Shown here: positions 49,979 to 62,500 of the stretch, one piece after another | Numbering within the stretch: the stretch's first letter is position 1 | Layout: every line of letters starts with the position of its first letter | NCBI GenBank assembly: GCA_003255065.1 | Contig: QAOA01003982.1 | Location: 466,695-530,694, forward strand | DNA length: 64,000 bases | Direction of reading: 5' to 3' | From: Cercis canadensis | Taxonomy: Eukaryota; Streptophyta; Magnoliopsida; Fabales; Fabaceae | The notes under the pieces: generated by a model | The model's database searches: none | Seen by the model: the letters and a program-made list of their open reading frames with translations, nothing else | What the model was told of the DNA's origin: nothing | Position numbers and translations under genes: made by a program

Positions 49979-52900
49979 ATAGTGTCCTGGTGAGTAACTA
50001 TATCTGGTCCGAGACCCTGTTTCAGTTCATCCCTCTTACTGACTCAGATATTTTTCTGGTGAATCACTGTTTCTGGGACGGGACAGTTTCCTGGTGAGTC
50101 ACTATATCTGGTCTGAGACCCTATTTCGATTAATCCCTGTTTCTGACTCGGATATTTTTCTTATTTTCCCCTGTATCTGTGACGGGACAGCTTCCTGGTG
50201 AGTCACTACAACTGGTCCAAGACCCTGTTTTGGTTAATCCCTGTTTCCGACTCAGATATTTTTCTCGTGTTTCCCTGTATCTTGGATTGGACAGTTTCCT
50301 GGTGAGTCACTATATTTGGTTTGATACGCTGTTTGGGTTTATCCCTGCTTCTGACTCGGTTATTTTTCTTGTGTTTCGCTGTATCTGAGTCGGGATAGTG
50401 TCCTGGTGAGTAACTATATCTGGTCCGAGACCCTGTTTCAGTTCATTCCTATTACTGACTCAGATATTTTTCTGGTGATTCACTGTTTCTGGGACAGGAC
50501 AGTTTCTTGGTGAGTCAATATCTCTGGTCTGACACCCTGTTTCGGTTCATCCATTTTTCTGACTTGGATATTTTTCTTGTTTTTCCCTATATCTGTGACG
50601 GGACAGTTTCCTGGCGAGTCGCTATATCTGGAATGCGACCCTGTTTCGGTTGATCCCTGTTACTGACTCAGATATTTTTCTGGTGAATCACTGTTTCTGG
50701 GACGGGACAGTTTCCTGGTGAGTCACTATATCTGGTCTGAGACCCTATTTCGATTAATCCCTGTTTCTGACTCGGATATTTTTCTTATTTTCCCCTGTAT
50801 CTGTGACGGGACAGTTTCCTTGTGAGTCACTACATCTGGTCCAGGACCTTGTTTCGGTTCATCCCTATTTCTGACTCGGATATTTTTTCTTGCGTTTCCC
50901 TGTATCTGGGATTTGACAATTTCCTGGTGAGTCACTATATCTGGACCGGGACCTTGTTTCGGTTTATCCCTGTTACTGACTAAAATATTTTTCTTGTAGA
51001 TCTCTGTTTCTGGGAAAGGACAGTTTCCTGGTGAGTCACTATATCTGGTCTGAGACCCTGTTTCGGTTCATCCCTGTTTCTGACTCGGATATTTTTCTTG
51101 TTTTTCCCTGTATCTGTGACGGGATGGCTTCCTGGTGAGTGACTACATCTGGTCCAGGACCCTGTTTTTGTTTATCCCTGTTTCTGACTCAGATATTTTT
51201 CTCGTGTCTCTCTGTATCTAGGATTAGACAGCTTCCTGGTGAGTCACTATATTTGGTCTGATACGCTGTTTAGGTTCATCCCTGCTTCTGACTCGGTTAT
51301 TTTTCTTTTGTTTCGCTGTATCTGAGACGGGATAGTGTCCTGGTGAGTAACTATATCTGGTCCGAGACCGTGTTTCAGTTCAGCCCTATTACTGACTCAG
51401 ATATTTTTCTGGTGAATCACTGTTTCTGGGACAGGACAGTTTCCTGGTGAGTCAATATCTCTGGTCTGAGACCCTGTTTCGGTTCATCCCTTTTTCTGAC
51501 TTGGATATTTTTCTTGTTTTTCCCTGTATCATTGACAGGACAATTTCCTGGTGAGTTGCTATATCTGGATTGGGACCCTGTTTCGGATCATCCCTGTTAC
51601 TCACTCAGATATTTTTCTGGTGAATCACTATTTTTGGGACGAGACAGTTTCCTGGTGAGTCATTATATCTTCACTGAGACCCTGTTTCGATTCATCCCTG
51701 TTTCTGACTCGGATATTTTTCTCGTGTTTCCCTGTATCTAGGATTTGACAGTTTCCTGGTGAGTCATTATATTTGGTCTGATACGCTGTTTGGGTTCATC
51801 CCTGCTTCTGACTCGGTTATTTTTCTTGTGTTTCGCTGTATCTGAGACGGGATAGTGTCCTGGTGAGTAACTATATCTGGTCCGAGACCCTGTTTTAGTT
51901 CATCCCTGTTACTGACTTAGATATTTTTCTGGTGAATCACTGTTTCTGGGACAGGACAGTTTCCTCGTGACTCAATATCTCTGGTCTGACACCCTGTTTC
52001 GGTTCATCCCTTTTTCTGACTTGGATATTTTTCTTGTTTTTCCCTGTATCTGTGACGGGACAGTTTCCTTGTGAGTCACTACATCTGATCCAGGACCTTG
52101 TTTCGGTTCATCCCTATTTCCGACTCGGATATTTTTCTCGCGTTTCCCTGTATCTAGGACTGGACAGTTTCCTGGTGAGTCACTATATCTGGACCGGGAC
52201 CCTGTTTCGGTTCATCCCTGTTACTGACTAAAATATTTTTCTTGTAGATCACTGTTTCTGGGACATGACAGTTTCCTGGTGAGTCACTATATCTGGTCTG
52301 AGACCCTGTTTCGGTTCATCCTTGTTTCTGACTCAGATATTTTTCTCGTTTTTCCCTGTATCTGTGACGGGATAGCTTCCTGGTGAGTCACTACATCTGG
52401 TCCAGGACCCTGTTTTGGTTCATCCCTGTTTCTGACTCAGATATTTTTCTCGTGTTTCCCTGTATCTAGAATTGGACAGTTTCCTAGTGAGTCACTATAT
52501 TTGGTCTGATACACTGTTTGGGTTCATCCCGGCTTCTGACTCGGTTATTTTTCTTGTGTTTCGCTGTATCTGAGACGGGATAGTGTCCTGGTGAGTAACT
52601 ATATCTGGTCCGAGACCCTGTTTCAGTTCATCCCTATTACTGACTCAGATATTTTTCTGGTGAATCACTGTTTCTGGGACGGGACAGTTTCCTGGTGAGT
52701 CACTATATCTGGTATGAGACCCTGTTTCGGTTAATCCCTGTTTCTTACTCAGATATTTTTCTTCTTTCTCCCTCTATCTGTGACGGGACAGCTTCCTAGT
52801 GAGTCGCTATATCTCGATTGGGACCCTGTTTCGGTTCATCCATGTTACTGACTCAGATATTTTTCTGGTGAATCACTGTTTCTGGGGCGGGACAGTTTCC

Positions 52901-55620
52901 TGGTGAGTCACTATATCTGGTCTGAGACCCTATTTCGGTTAATCCCTGTTTCTGACTCGGATATTTTTCTTGTTTTTCCTTGTATCTGTGACGGGATAGC
53001 TTCCTGGTGAGTCACTACATCTGGTCCAAGACCCTGTTTTGGTTAATCCCTGTTTCCGACTCATATATTTTTCACGTGTTTCCCTTTATCTAGGATTGGA
53101 CAGTTTCCTGGTGAGTCACTATATTTTGTCTGATACGCTGTTTGGGTTCATCCCTGCTTCTGACTCGGTTATTTTTCTTGTGTTTCGCTGTATCTGAGAC
53201 GGGATAGTGTCCTGGTGAGTAACTATATCTGGTCCGAGACCCTGTTTCAGTTCATCCCTCTTACTGACTCAGATATTTTTCTGGTGAATCACTGTTTCTG
53301 GGACAGGACAGTTTCCTGGTGAGTCAATATCTCTGGTCTGAGACCCTGTTTCGGTTCATCCCTTTTTCTGACTTGGATATTTTTCTTGTTTTTCCCTGTA
53401 TCTGTGACGGGACAGTTTCCTGGTGAGTCGCTATATCTGGACTTGGACCCTGTTTCGGTTTATCCCTGTTACTGACTCAGATATTTTTCTGGTGAATCAC
53501 TGTTTCTGGGACGGGACAGTTTCCTGGTGAGTCACTATATCTGGTTTGAGACCATGTTTCGGTTCATCCCTATTTCTGACTCAGATATTTTTCTTCTTTT
53601 CCCTGTATCTGTGACGAAACAGCTTCCTGGTGAGTCACTACATCTGGTCCAAGACCCCTATTTTGGTTCATCCCTGTTTCTGACTCAGATATTTTTCACG
53701 TGTTTCCCTCTATCTAAGATTGGACAGTTTCCTGGTGAGTCACTATATTTTGTCTGATACGCTGTTTGGGTTCATTCCTGCTTCTGACTCAGTTATTTTT
53801 CTTGTGTTTCGCTGTATCTGAGACGGGATAGTGTCCTGGTGAGTAACTATATCTGGTCCGAGACCCTGTTTCAGTTCATCCCTCTTACTGACTCAGATAT
53901 TTTTCTGGTGAATCACTGTTTCTGGGACGGGACAGTTTCCTGGTGAGTCACTATATCTGGTATAAGACCCTGTTTCGGTTAATCCCTGTTTCTTACTCGG
54001 ATATTTTTCTTCTTTTTCCCTGTATCTGTGACGGGACAGCTTCCTAGTGAGTCGCTATATCTCGATTGGGACCCTGTTTCGGTTCATCCTTGTTACTGAC
54101 TCAGATATTTTTCTGGTGAATCACTGTTTCTGGGACGGGACAGTTTCCTGGTGAGTCACTATATCTGGTTTGATACCCTGTTTCGGTTCATCCCTGTTTC
54201 TGACTCAGATATTTTTCTTCTTTTTCCCTGTATCTGTGACGGGACAGCTTCCTGGTGAGTCACTACATCTGGTCCAAGACCCCTATTTTGGTTCATCCCT
54301 GTTTCTGACTCAGATATTTTTCACGTGTTTCCCTCTATCTAGGATTGGACAGTTTCCTGGTGAGTCACTATATTTTGTCTGATACGCTGTTGGGGTTCAT
54401 TCCTGCTTCTGACTCAGTTATTTTTCTTGTGTTTCGCTGTATCTGAGACGGGATAGTGTCCTGGTGAGTAACTATATCTGGTCCGAGACCCTGTTTCAGT
54501 TCATCCCTCTTACTGACTCAGATATTTTTCTGGTGAATCACTGTTTCTGGCACAGGACAGTTTCCTGGTGAGTCAATATCTCTGGTCTGAGACCCTGTTT
54601 CGATTCATCCCTTTTTCTGACTTGGATATTTTTCTTGTTTTTCCCTGTATCTGTGACGGGACAGTTTCCTGGTGAGTCGCTATATCTGGATTGGGACCCT
54701 GTTTCGGTTTATCCCTGTTACTGACTCAGATATTTTTCTGGTGAATCACTGTTTGTGGGACGGGACAGTTTCCTGGTGAGTCACTATATCTGGTTTGAGA
54801 CCCTGTTTCGGTTCATCCCTGTTTCTGACTCAGATATTTTTCTTCTTTTTCCCTGTATCTGTGACGGGACAGCTTCCTGGTGAGTCACTACATCTGGTCC
54901 AGGACCCTGTTTTGGTTCATCCCTGTTTCTGACTCAGATATTTTTCTCGTGTTTCCCTGTATCTAGGATTGGACAGTTTCCTGGTTAGTCACTATATTTG
55001 GTCTGATACACTGTTTGGGTGTATCCCTGCTTCTGACTCGGTTATTTTTCTTGTGTTTCGCTGTATCTGAGACGGGATAGTGTCCTGGTGAGTCACTATA
55101 TCTGGTCCGAGACCCTGTATCAGTTCATCCCTACTACTGACTCAGATATTTTTCTGGCGAATCACACCTGTTTCAGTTCATCCCTATTACTGACTCAGAT
55201 ATTTTTCTAGTGTATCACTGTTTCTGGGACGAGACAGTTTCCTGGTGAGTCAATATATCTGTTCTGAGACCCTGTTTCGGTTAATCCCTGTTTCTGACTC
55301 AGATATTTTTCTTCTTTTTCCCTGTATCTGTGACGGGACAGCTTCCTGGTAAGTCACTACATCTGGTCCAAGACCCCTATTTTGGTTCAACCCTGTTTCT
55401 GACTCAGATATTTTTCTCGTGTTTCCCTGTATCTAGGATTGGACAGTTTCCTGGTGAGTCACTATATTTTGTCTGATACGCTGTTTGGGTTCATCCCTGC
55501 TTCTGACTCGGTTATTTTTCTTGTGTTTCGCTGTATCTGAGACGGGATAGTGTCCTGGTGAGTAACTATATCTGGTCCGAGACCGTGTTTCAGTTCATCC
55601 CTATTACTGACTCAGATATT
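49979..55620 (+). repeat. continuation of the 4- to 6-monomer higher-order family
   Basis: The GGGATAGTGTCCTGGTGAG marker recurs at about 50394, 51331, 51851, 52579, 53203, 53827, 54452, 55076 and 55546, with four consecutive ~624-bp steps from 52579 to 55076. This is the same variant family as at 30.6-46.5 kb, so the retroelement island and gap interrupt one homogenised domain. A 6-monomer unit is also 624 = 2 x 312 bp, so reading frame is conserved between units. Confidence 0.85.
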
Positions 55621-56599
55621 TTTCTAGCGAATCACTGTTTCTGGGACGGGACAGTTACCTAGTGAGTCATTATATCTGGTGTGAGACCCTGTTTCGGTTC
55701 ATCCCTGTTTCTGACTCGGTAATTTTTCTTGTTTTTCCTTGTATCTGTGACGGGACAGTTTCCTGGTGAGTCACTATATCTGGATTGGGACCCTGTTTCG
55801 GTTCATCCCTGTTACTGACTCAGATATTTTTCTGGTGAATCACTGTTTCTGGGACAGGACAGTTTCCCGGTGAGTCAATATCTCTGGTCTGAGACCCTGT
55901 TTCGGTTCATCCCTTTTTCTGACTCGGATATTTTTCTTGTTGTTCCCTGTATCTGTGATGGGACAGTTTCCTGGTGAGTCACTACATCTGGTCTAGGAAC
56001 TTGTTTCGGTTCATCCCTTTTTCTGACTCGGATATTTTTCTCGTGTTTCGTTGTATCTGGGATTGGACAGTTTCCTGTTGAGTCACTATATTTGGACCGG
56101 GACCCTGTTTCGGTTCATTACTTTTACTGACTCAAATATTTTTCTCTTGGAACTCTGTTTCTGGGTCGGGACAGTTTCCTTGTGAGACACTATTTCTGGT
56201 CTGAGACCCTGTTTCGGTTCATCCCTGTTTCTAACTCGGATATTTTTCTTATTTTCCCCTGTATCTGTGACGGGAAAGTTTCCTGTTGAGTCACTACATC
56301 TGGTCCAGGACGTTGTTTCGGTTCATCCCTGTTTCTGAGTCGGATATTTTTCTCGTGTTTTCCTTTATCTGGGACTGGACAGTTTCCTGGTGAATCACTA
56401 TATCTGGACCGGGACCCTGTTTCGGTTCAATCCTGTTACTGACTCAGATATTTTTCTTGTGGATCACTATTTCTGGGACGGGACAGTTTCCTGGTGAGTC
56501 ACTATATCTTGTCTGAAATCTGTTTCTGACTCGGTTAGTTTTCTTGTGTTTCGCTGTATCTGGGACAAAATAGTTTCTTGGTGAGTCACTACATCTGGT

Positions 56600-59500
56600 C
56601 CAAGACCTTGTTTCGGTTCATCCATGTTTCTGACTCGGTTATTTTTCTTGTGTTTCGCTGTATTTAGGACGGGATAGTTTCTTGGTGAGTCACTATATCT
56701 GGTCCAGGACTCTGTTTCGGTTCATCCCTGTTACTGACTCAGATATTTTTCTGGTGAATCACTGTTTCTGGGACGGGACAGTTTCCTAGTGAGTCACTAT
56801 ATCTGGTGTGAGACCCTGTTTCAGTTCATCCCAGTTTCTGACTCGGTAATTTTTCTTGTTTTTCCTTGTATCTGTGACGGGACAGTTTCCTGGTGAGTCA
56901 CTATATCTGGATTGGGACCCTGTTTCGGTTCATCCTTGTTACTGACTCAGATATTTTTCTGGTGAATCACTCTTTCTGGGACAGGACAGTTTCCCGTTGA
57001 GTCAATATCTCTGGTCTGAGACCCTGTTTCGGTTCATCCCTTTATCTGACTCGAATATTTTTCTTGTTTTTCCCTGTATCTGTGACGGGACAGTTTCCTG
57101 GTGAGTCACTACATTTGGTCTAGGAACTTGTTTCGGTTCATCCCTTTTTCTGACTCGGATATTTTTCTCGTGTTTCCTTGTATCTGGGAATGGACAGTTT
57201 CCTGTTGAGTCACTATATTTGGACCGGGACCCTTTTTCGGTTCATCACTTTTACTGACTCAAATATTTTTCTTGTGGATCTCTGTTTCTGGGTCGGGACA
57301 GTTTCCTGGTGAGTCACTATATCTGGTCTGAGACCCTGTTTCGGTTCATCCCTGTTTCTGACTCGGATATTTTTCTTATTTTCCCCTGTATCCGTGACGG
57401 GAAAGTTTCCTGGTGAGTCACTACATCTGGTCCAGGACCTTGTTTCGGTTCATCCCTATTTCTGAGTCGGATATTTTTCTTGTGTTTTCCTGTATCTGGG
57501 ACTGGACAGTTTCCTGGTGAATCACTATATCTGGACCGGGACCTTGTTTCGGTTCATCCCTGTTACTGACTCAGATATTTTTCTTGTGGATCACTATTTC
57601 TGGGACGGGACAGTTTCCTGGTGAGTCACTACATCTAGTCTGAAACCCTGTTTCTAAGTCGGTTAGTTTTCTTGTGTTTCGCTGTATCTGGGACAGAATA
57701 GTTTCCTGGTGAGTCACTACATCTGGTCCCGGTCCCTGTTTCAGTTCATCCATGTTTCTGACTCAGATATTTTTCGCGTGTTTCCCTGTAACTGGGATTA
57801 GACAGTTTCCTGGTGAATCACTATATTTGGTCTGATACCCTGTTTCGGTTCTTCCATGTTTCTGACTCGGTTATTTTTCTTGTGTTTCGCTGTATTTAGG
57901 ACGGGATAGTTTCTTGGTGAGTCACTATATCTGGTCCAGGACTCTGTTTCGGTTCATCCCTGTTACTGACTCAGATATTTTTCTGGTGAATCACTGTTTC
58001 TGGGACGGGACAGTTTCCTAGTGAGTCACTATATCTGGTGTGAGACCCTGTTTCAGTTCATCCCAGTTTCTGACTCGGTAATTTTTCTTGTTTTTCCTTG
58101 TATCTGTGACGGGACAGTTTCCTGGTGAGTCACTATATCTGGATTGGGACCCTGTTTCGGTTCATCCTTGTTACTGACTCAGATATTTTTCTGGTGAATC
58201 ACTCTTTCTGGGACAGGACAGTTTCCCGTTGAGTCAATATCTCTGGTCTGAGACCCTGTTTCGGTTCATCCCTGTTTCTGACTCGGATATTTTTCTTATT
58301 TTCCCCTGTATCCGTGACGGGAAAGTTTCCTGATGAGTCACTACATCTGGTCCAGGACCTTGTTTCGGCTCATCCCTGTTTCTGAGTTGGATATTTTTCT
58401 CGTCATTTCCTGTATCTGAGACTGGACAGTTTCCTGGTGAATCACTATATCTGGACCGGGACCCTGTTTCGGTTCAACCCTGTTACTGACTCATATATTT
58501 TCTTGTGGATCACTATTTCTGGGACGGGACAGTTTCCTGGTGAGTCACTACATCTAGTCTGAAACCCTGTTTCTAACTCGGTTAGTTTTCTTGTGTTTCG
58601 CTGTATCTGGGACAGAATAGTTTCCTGGTGAGTCACTACATCGGGTCCCGGACCCTGTTTCGGTTCATCCATGTTTCTGACTCAGATATTTTTCGCGTGT
58701 TTCCCTGTATCCGGGATTGGACAGTTTCCTGGTGAATCACTATATTTGTTCAAATACCCTGTTTCGGTTCATCCATGTTTCTGACTCGGTTATTTTTCTT
58801 GTGTTTCGCTGTATTTAGGACGGGATAGTTTCTTGGTGAGTCACTATATCTGGTCCAGGACTCTGTTTCGGTTCATCCCTGTTACTGACTCAGATATTTT
58901 TCTGGTGAATCACTGTTTCTGGGACAGGACAGTTTCCTAGTGAGTCATTATATCTGGTGTGAGACCCTGTTTCAGTTCATCCCAGTTTCTGACTCGGTAA
59001 TTTTTCTTGTTTTTCCTTGTATCTGTGACGGGACAGTTTCCTGGTGAGTCACTATATCTGGATTGGGACCCTGTTTCGGTTCATCCTTGTTACTGACTCA
59101 GATATTTTTCTTGTGAATCACTCTTTCTGGGACAGGACAGTTTCCCGTTGAATCAATATCTCTGGTTTGAGACCCTGTTTCGGTTCATCCCTGTTTCTGA
59201 CTCGGATATTTTTCTTTTTTTCCCCTGTATCCGTGACGGGAAAGTTTCCTGGTGAGTCACTACATCTGGTCCAGGACCTTGTTTCGGTTCATCACTGTTT
59301 CTGAGTTGGATATTTTTCTCGTGTTTTCCTGTATCTGGGACTGGACAGTTTCCTGGTGAATCACTATATCTGGACCGGGACCCTGTTTCGGTTCATCCCT
59401 GTTACTGACTCAGATATTTTTCTTGTGGATCACTATTCTGTGACGGGACAGTTTCCTGGTGAGTCACTACATCTAGTCTGAAACCCCGTTTCTAACTCGG

Positions 59501-62500
59501 TTAGTTTTCTTGTGTTTCGCTCTATCTGGGACAGAATAGTTTCCTGGTGAGTCACTACATCTGGTCCTGGTCCCTGTTTCGGTTCATCCATGTTTCTGAC
59601 TCAGATATTTTTCGCATGTTTCCCTGTATCCGGGATTGGACAGTTTCCTGGTGAATCACTATATTTGGTCTGATACCCTGTTTCGGTTCATCCATGTTTC
59701 TGACTCGGTTATTTTCTTGTGTTTCGCTGTATTTAGGATGGGATAGTATCTTGGTGAAATATCTGGTCTGAGACCCTGTTTTGGTTCATCCCTGTTTCTG
59801 ACTCAGATATTTTTCTTATTTTCCCCTGTATCCGTGACGGGAAAGTTTCCTGTTGAGTCACTACATCTGGTCCAGGACCTTGTTTTGGTTCATCCCTATT
59901 TCTGAGTTGGATATTTTTCTCGTGTTTTCCTTTATCTGGGACTGGACAGTTTCCTGGTGAATCACTATATCTGGACCGAGACCCTGTTTCGGTTCATTCC
60001 TGTTACTGACTCAGATATTTTCCTTGTGGATCACTATTTCTCAGACGGGACAGTTTCCTGGTGAGTCACTATATCTAGTCTGAAACCTTGTTTCTGACTC
60101 AGTTAGTTTTCTTGTGTTTCGCTGTATCTGGGACAGAATAGTTTCCTGGTGAGTCACTACATCTGGTCCAGGACCCTGTTTCGGTTCATCCATGTTTCTG
60201 ACTCGGTTATTTTTCTTGTGTTTCGCTGTATTTAGGACGGGATAGTTTCTTGGTGAGTCACTATATCTGGTCCAGGACTCTGTTTCGGTTCATCCCTATT
60301 ACTGACTCAAATATTTTTCTGGTGAATCACTGTTTCTGGGACGGGACAGTTTCCTAGTGAGTCACTATCTCTGGTGTGAGACCCTGTTTCAGTTCATCCC
60401 AGTTTCTGACTCGGTAATTTTTCTTGTTTTTCCTTGTATCTGTGACGGGACAGTTTCCTGGTGAGTCACTATATCTGGATTGGGACCCTGTTTCGGTTCA
60501 TCCTTGTTACTGACTCAGATATTTTTCTGGTGAATCACTCTTTCTGGGACAGGACAGTTTCCCGTTGAGTCAAAAAACTGGTCTGAGACCCTGTTTCGGT
60601 TCATCCCTGTTTCTGACTCGGATATTTTTCTTATTTTCCCCTGTATCCGTGACGAGAAAGTTTCCTGGTGAGTCACTACATCTGGTCTAGGACCTTGTTT
60701 CGGTTCATCACTGTTTCTGAGTTGGATATTTTTCTCGTGTTTTCCTGTATCTGGGACTGGACAGTTTCCTGGTGAATCACTATATCTGAACCGGGACCCT
60801 GTTTCGGTTCATCCCTGTTACTGACTCAGATATTTTTCTTGTGGATCACTATTCTGTGACGGGACAGTTTCCTGGTGAGTCACTACATCTAGTCTGAAAC
60901 CCTGTTTCTAACTCGGTTAGTTTTCTTGTGTTTCGCTGTATCTGGGACAGAATAGTTTCCTGGTGAGTCACTACATCTGGTCCCGGTCCCTGTTTCGGTT
61001 CATCCATATTTCTGACTCAGATATTTTTCGCGTGTTTCCCTGTATCCGGGATTGATTTCTGACTCAGATATTTTTCGCATGTTTCCTTGTATCCGGGATT
61101 GTACAGTTTCCTGGTGAATCACTATATTTCTTCTGATACCCTGTTTCAGTTCATCCAAGTTTCTGACTCGGTTATTTTTCTTGTGTTTCGCTGTATTTAG
61201 GATGGGATAGTATCTTGGTGAGTCACTGTATCTGGTCCAGGACTCTGTTTCGGTTCATCCCTGTTACTGACTCAGATATATTTCTGGTGAATCACTGTAT
61301 CTGGGACGGGACAGTTTCCTAGTGAGTCACTATATCTGGTGTGAGACCCTGTTTCAGTTCATCCCAGTTTCTGACTCGGTAATTTTTCTTGTTTTTCCTT
61401 GTATCTGTGACGGGACAGTTTCCTGGTGAGTCACTATATCTGGATTGGGACCCTGTTTCGGTTCATCCTTGTTACTGACTCAGATATTTTTCTGGTGAAT
61501 CACTCTTTCTGGGACAGGACAGTTTCCCGTTGAGTCAATATCTCTGGTCTGAGACCCTGTTTCGGTTCATCCCTGTTTCTGACTCGGATATTTTTCTTAT
61601 TTTCCCCTGTATCCGTGACGGGAAAGTTTCCTGGTGAGTCACTACATCTGGTCCAGGACCTTGTTTCGGTTCATCACTGTTTCTGAGTTGGATATTTTTC
61701 TCGTGTTTTCCTGTATCTGGGACTGGACAGTTTCCTGGTGAATCACTATATCTGAAACGGGACCCTGTTTCGGTTCATCCCTGTTACTGACTCAGATATT
61801 TTTCTTGTGGATCACTATTCTGTGACGGGACAGTTTCCTGGTGAGTCACTACATCTAGTCTGAAACCCTGTTTCTAACACGGTTAGTTTTCTTGTGTTTC
61901 GCTGTATCTGGGACAGAATAGTTTCCTGGTGAGTCACTACATCTGGTCCCGGTCCCTGTTTTGGTTCATCCATGTTTCTGACTCAGATATTTTTCGCGTG
62001 TTTCCCTGTATCCGGGATTGGACAGTTTCCTGGTGAATCACTATATTTGGTCTGATACCCTGTTTCGGTTCATCCATGTTTCTGACTCGGTTATTTTTCT
62101 TGTGTTTCGCTGTATTTAGGACGGGATAGTTTCTTGGTGAGTCACTATATCTGGTCCAGGACTCTGTTTCGGTTCATCCCTGTTACTGACTCAGATATTT
62201 TTCTGGTGAATCACTGTTTCTGGGACGGGACAGTTTCCTAGTGAGTCACTATATCTGGTGTGAGACCCTGTTTCAGTTCATCCCAGTTTCTGACTCGGTA
62301 ATTTTTCTTTTTTTTCCTTGTATCTGTGACGGGACAGTTTCTTGGTGAGTCACTATATCTGGATTGGGACCCTGTTTCGGTTCATCCTTGTTACTGACTC
62401 AGATATTTTTCTGGTGAATCACTCTTTCTGGGACAGGACAGTTTCCCGTTGAGTCAATATCTCAGGTCTGAGACCCTGTTTCGGTTCATCCCATTATCTG

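Noticed and set aside
49563..49982. 139-residue ORF
   Set aside because: It is the run of N translated as unknown residues.
60560..60580. Odd GAGTCAAAAAACTGG in place of GAGTCAATATCTCTGG
   Set aside because: A single local change in one monomer, most simply a small mutation or sequencing error in a homopolymer.
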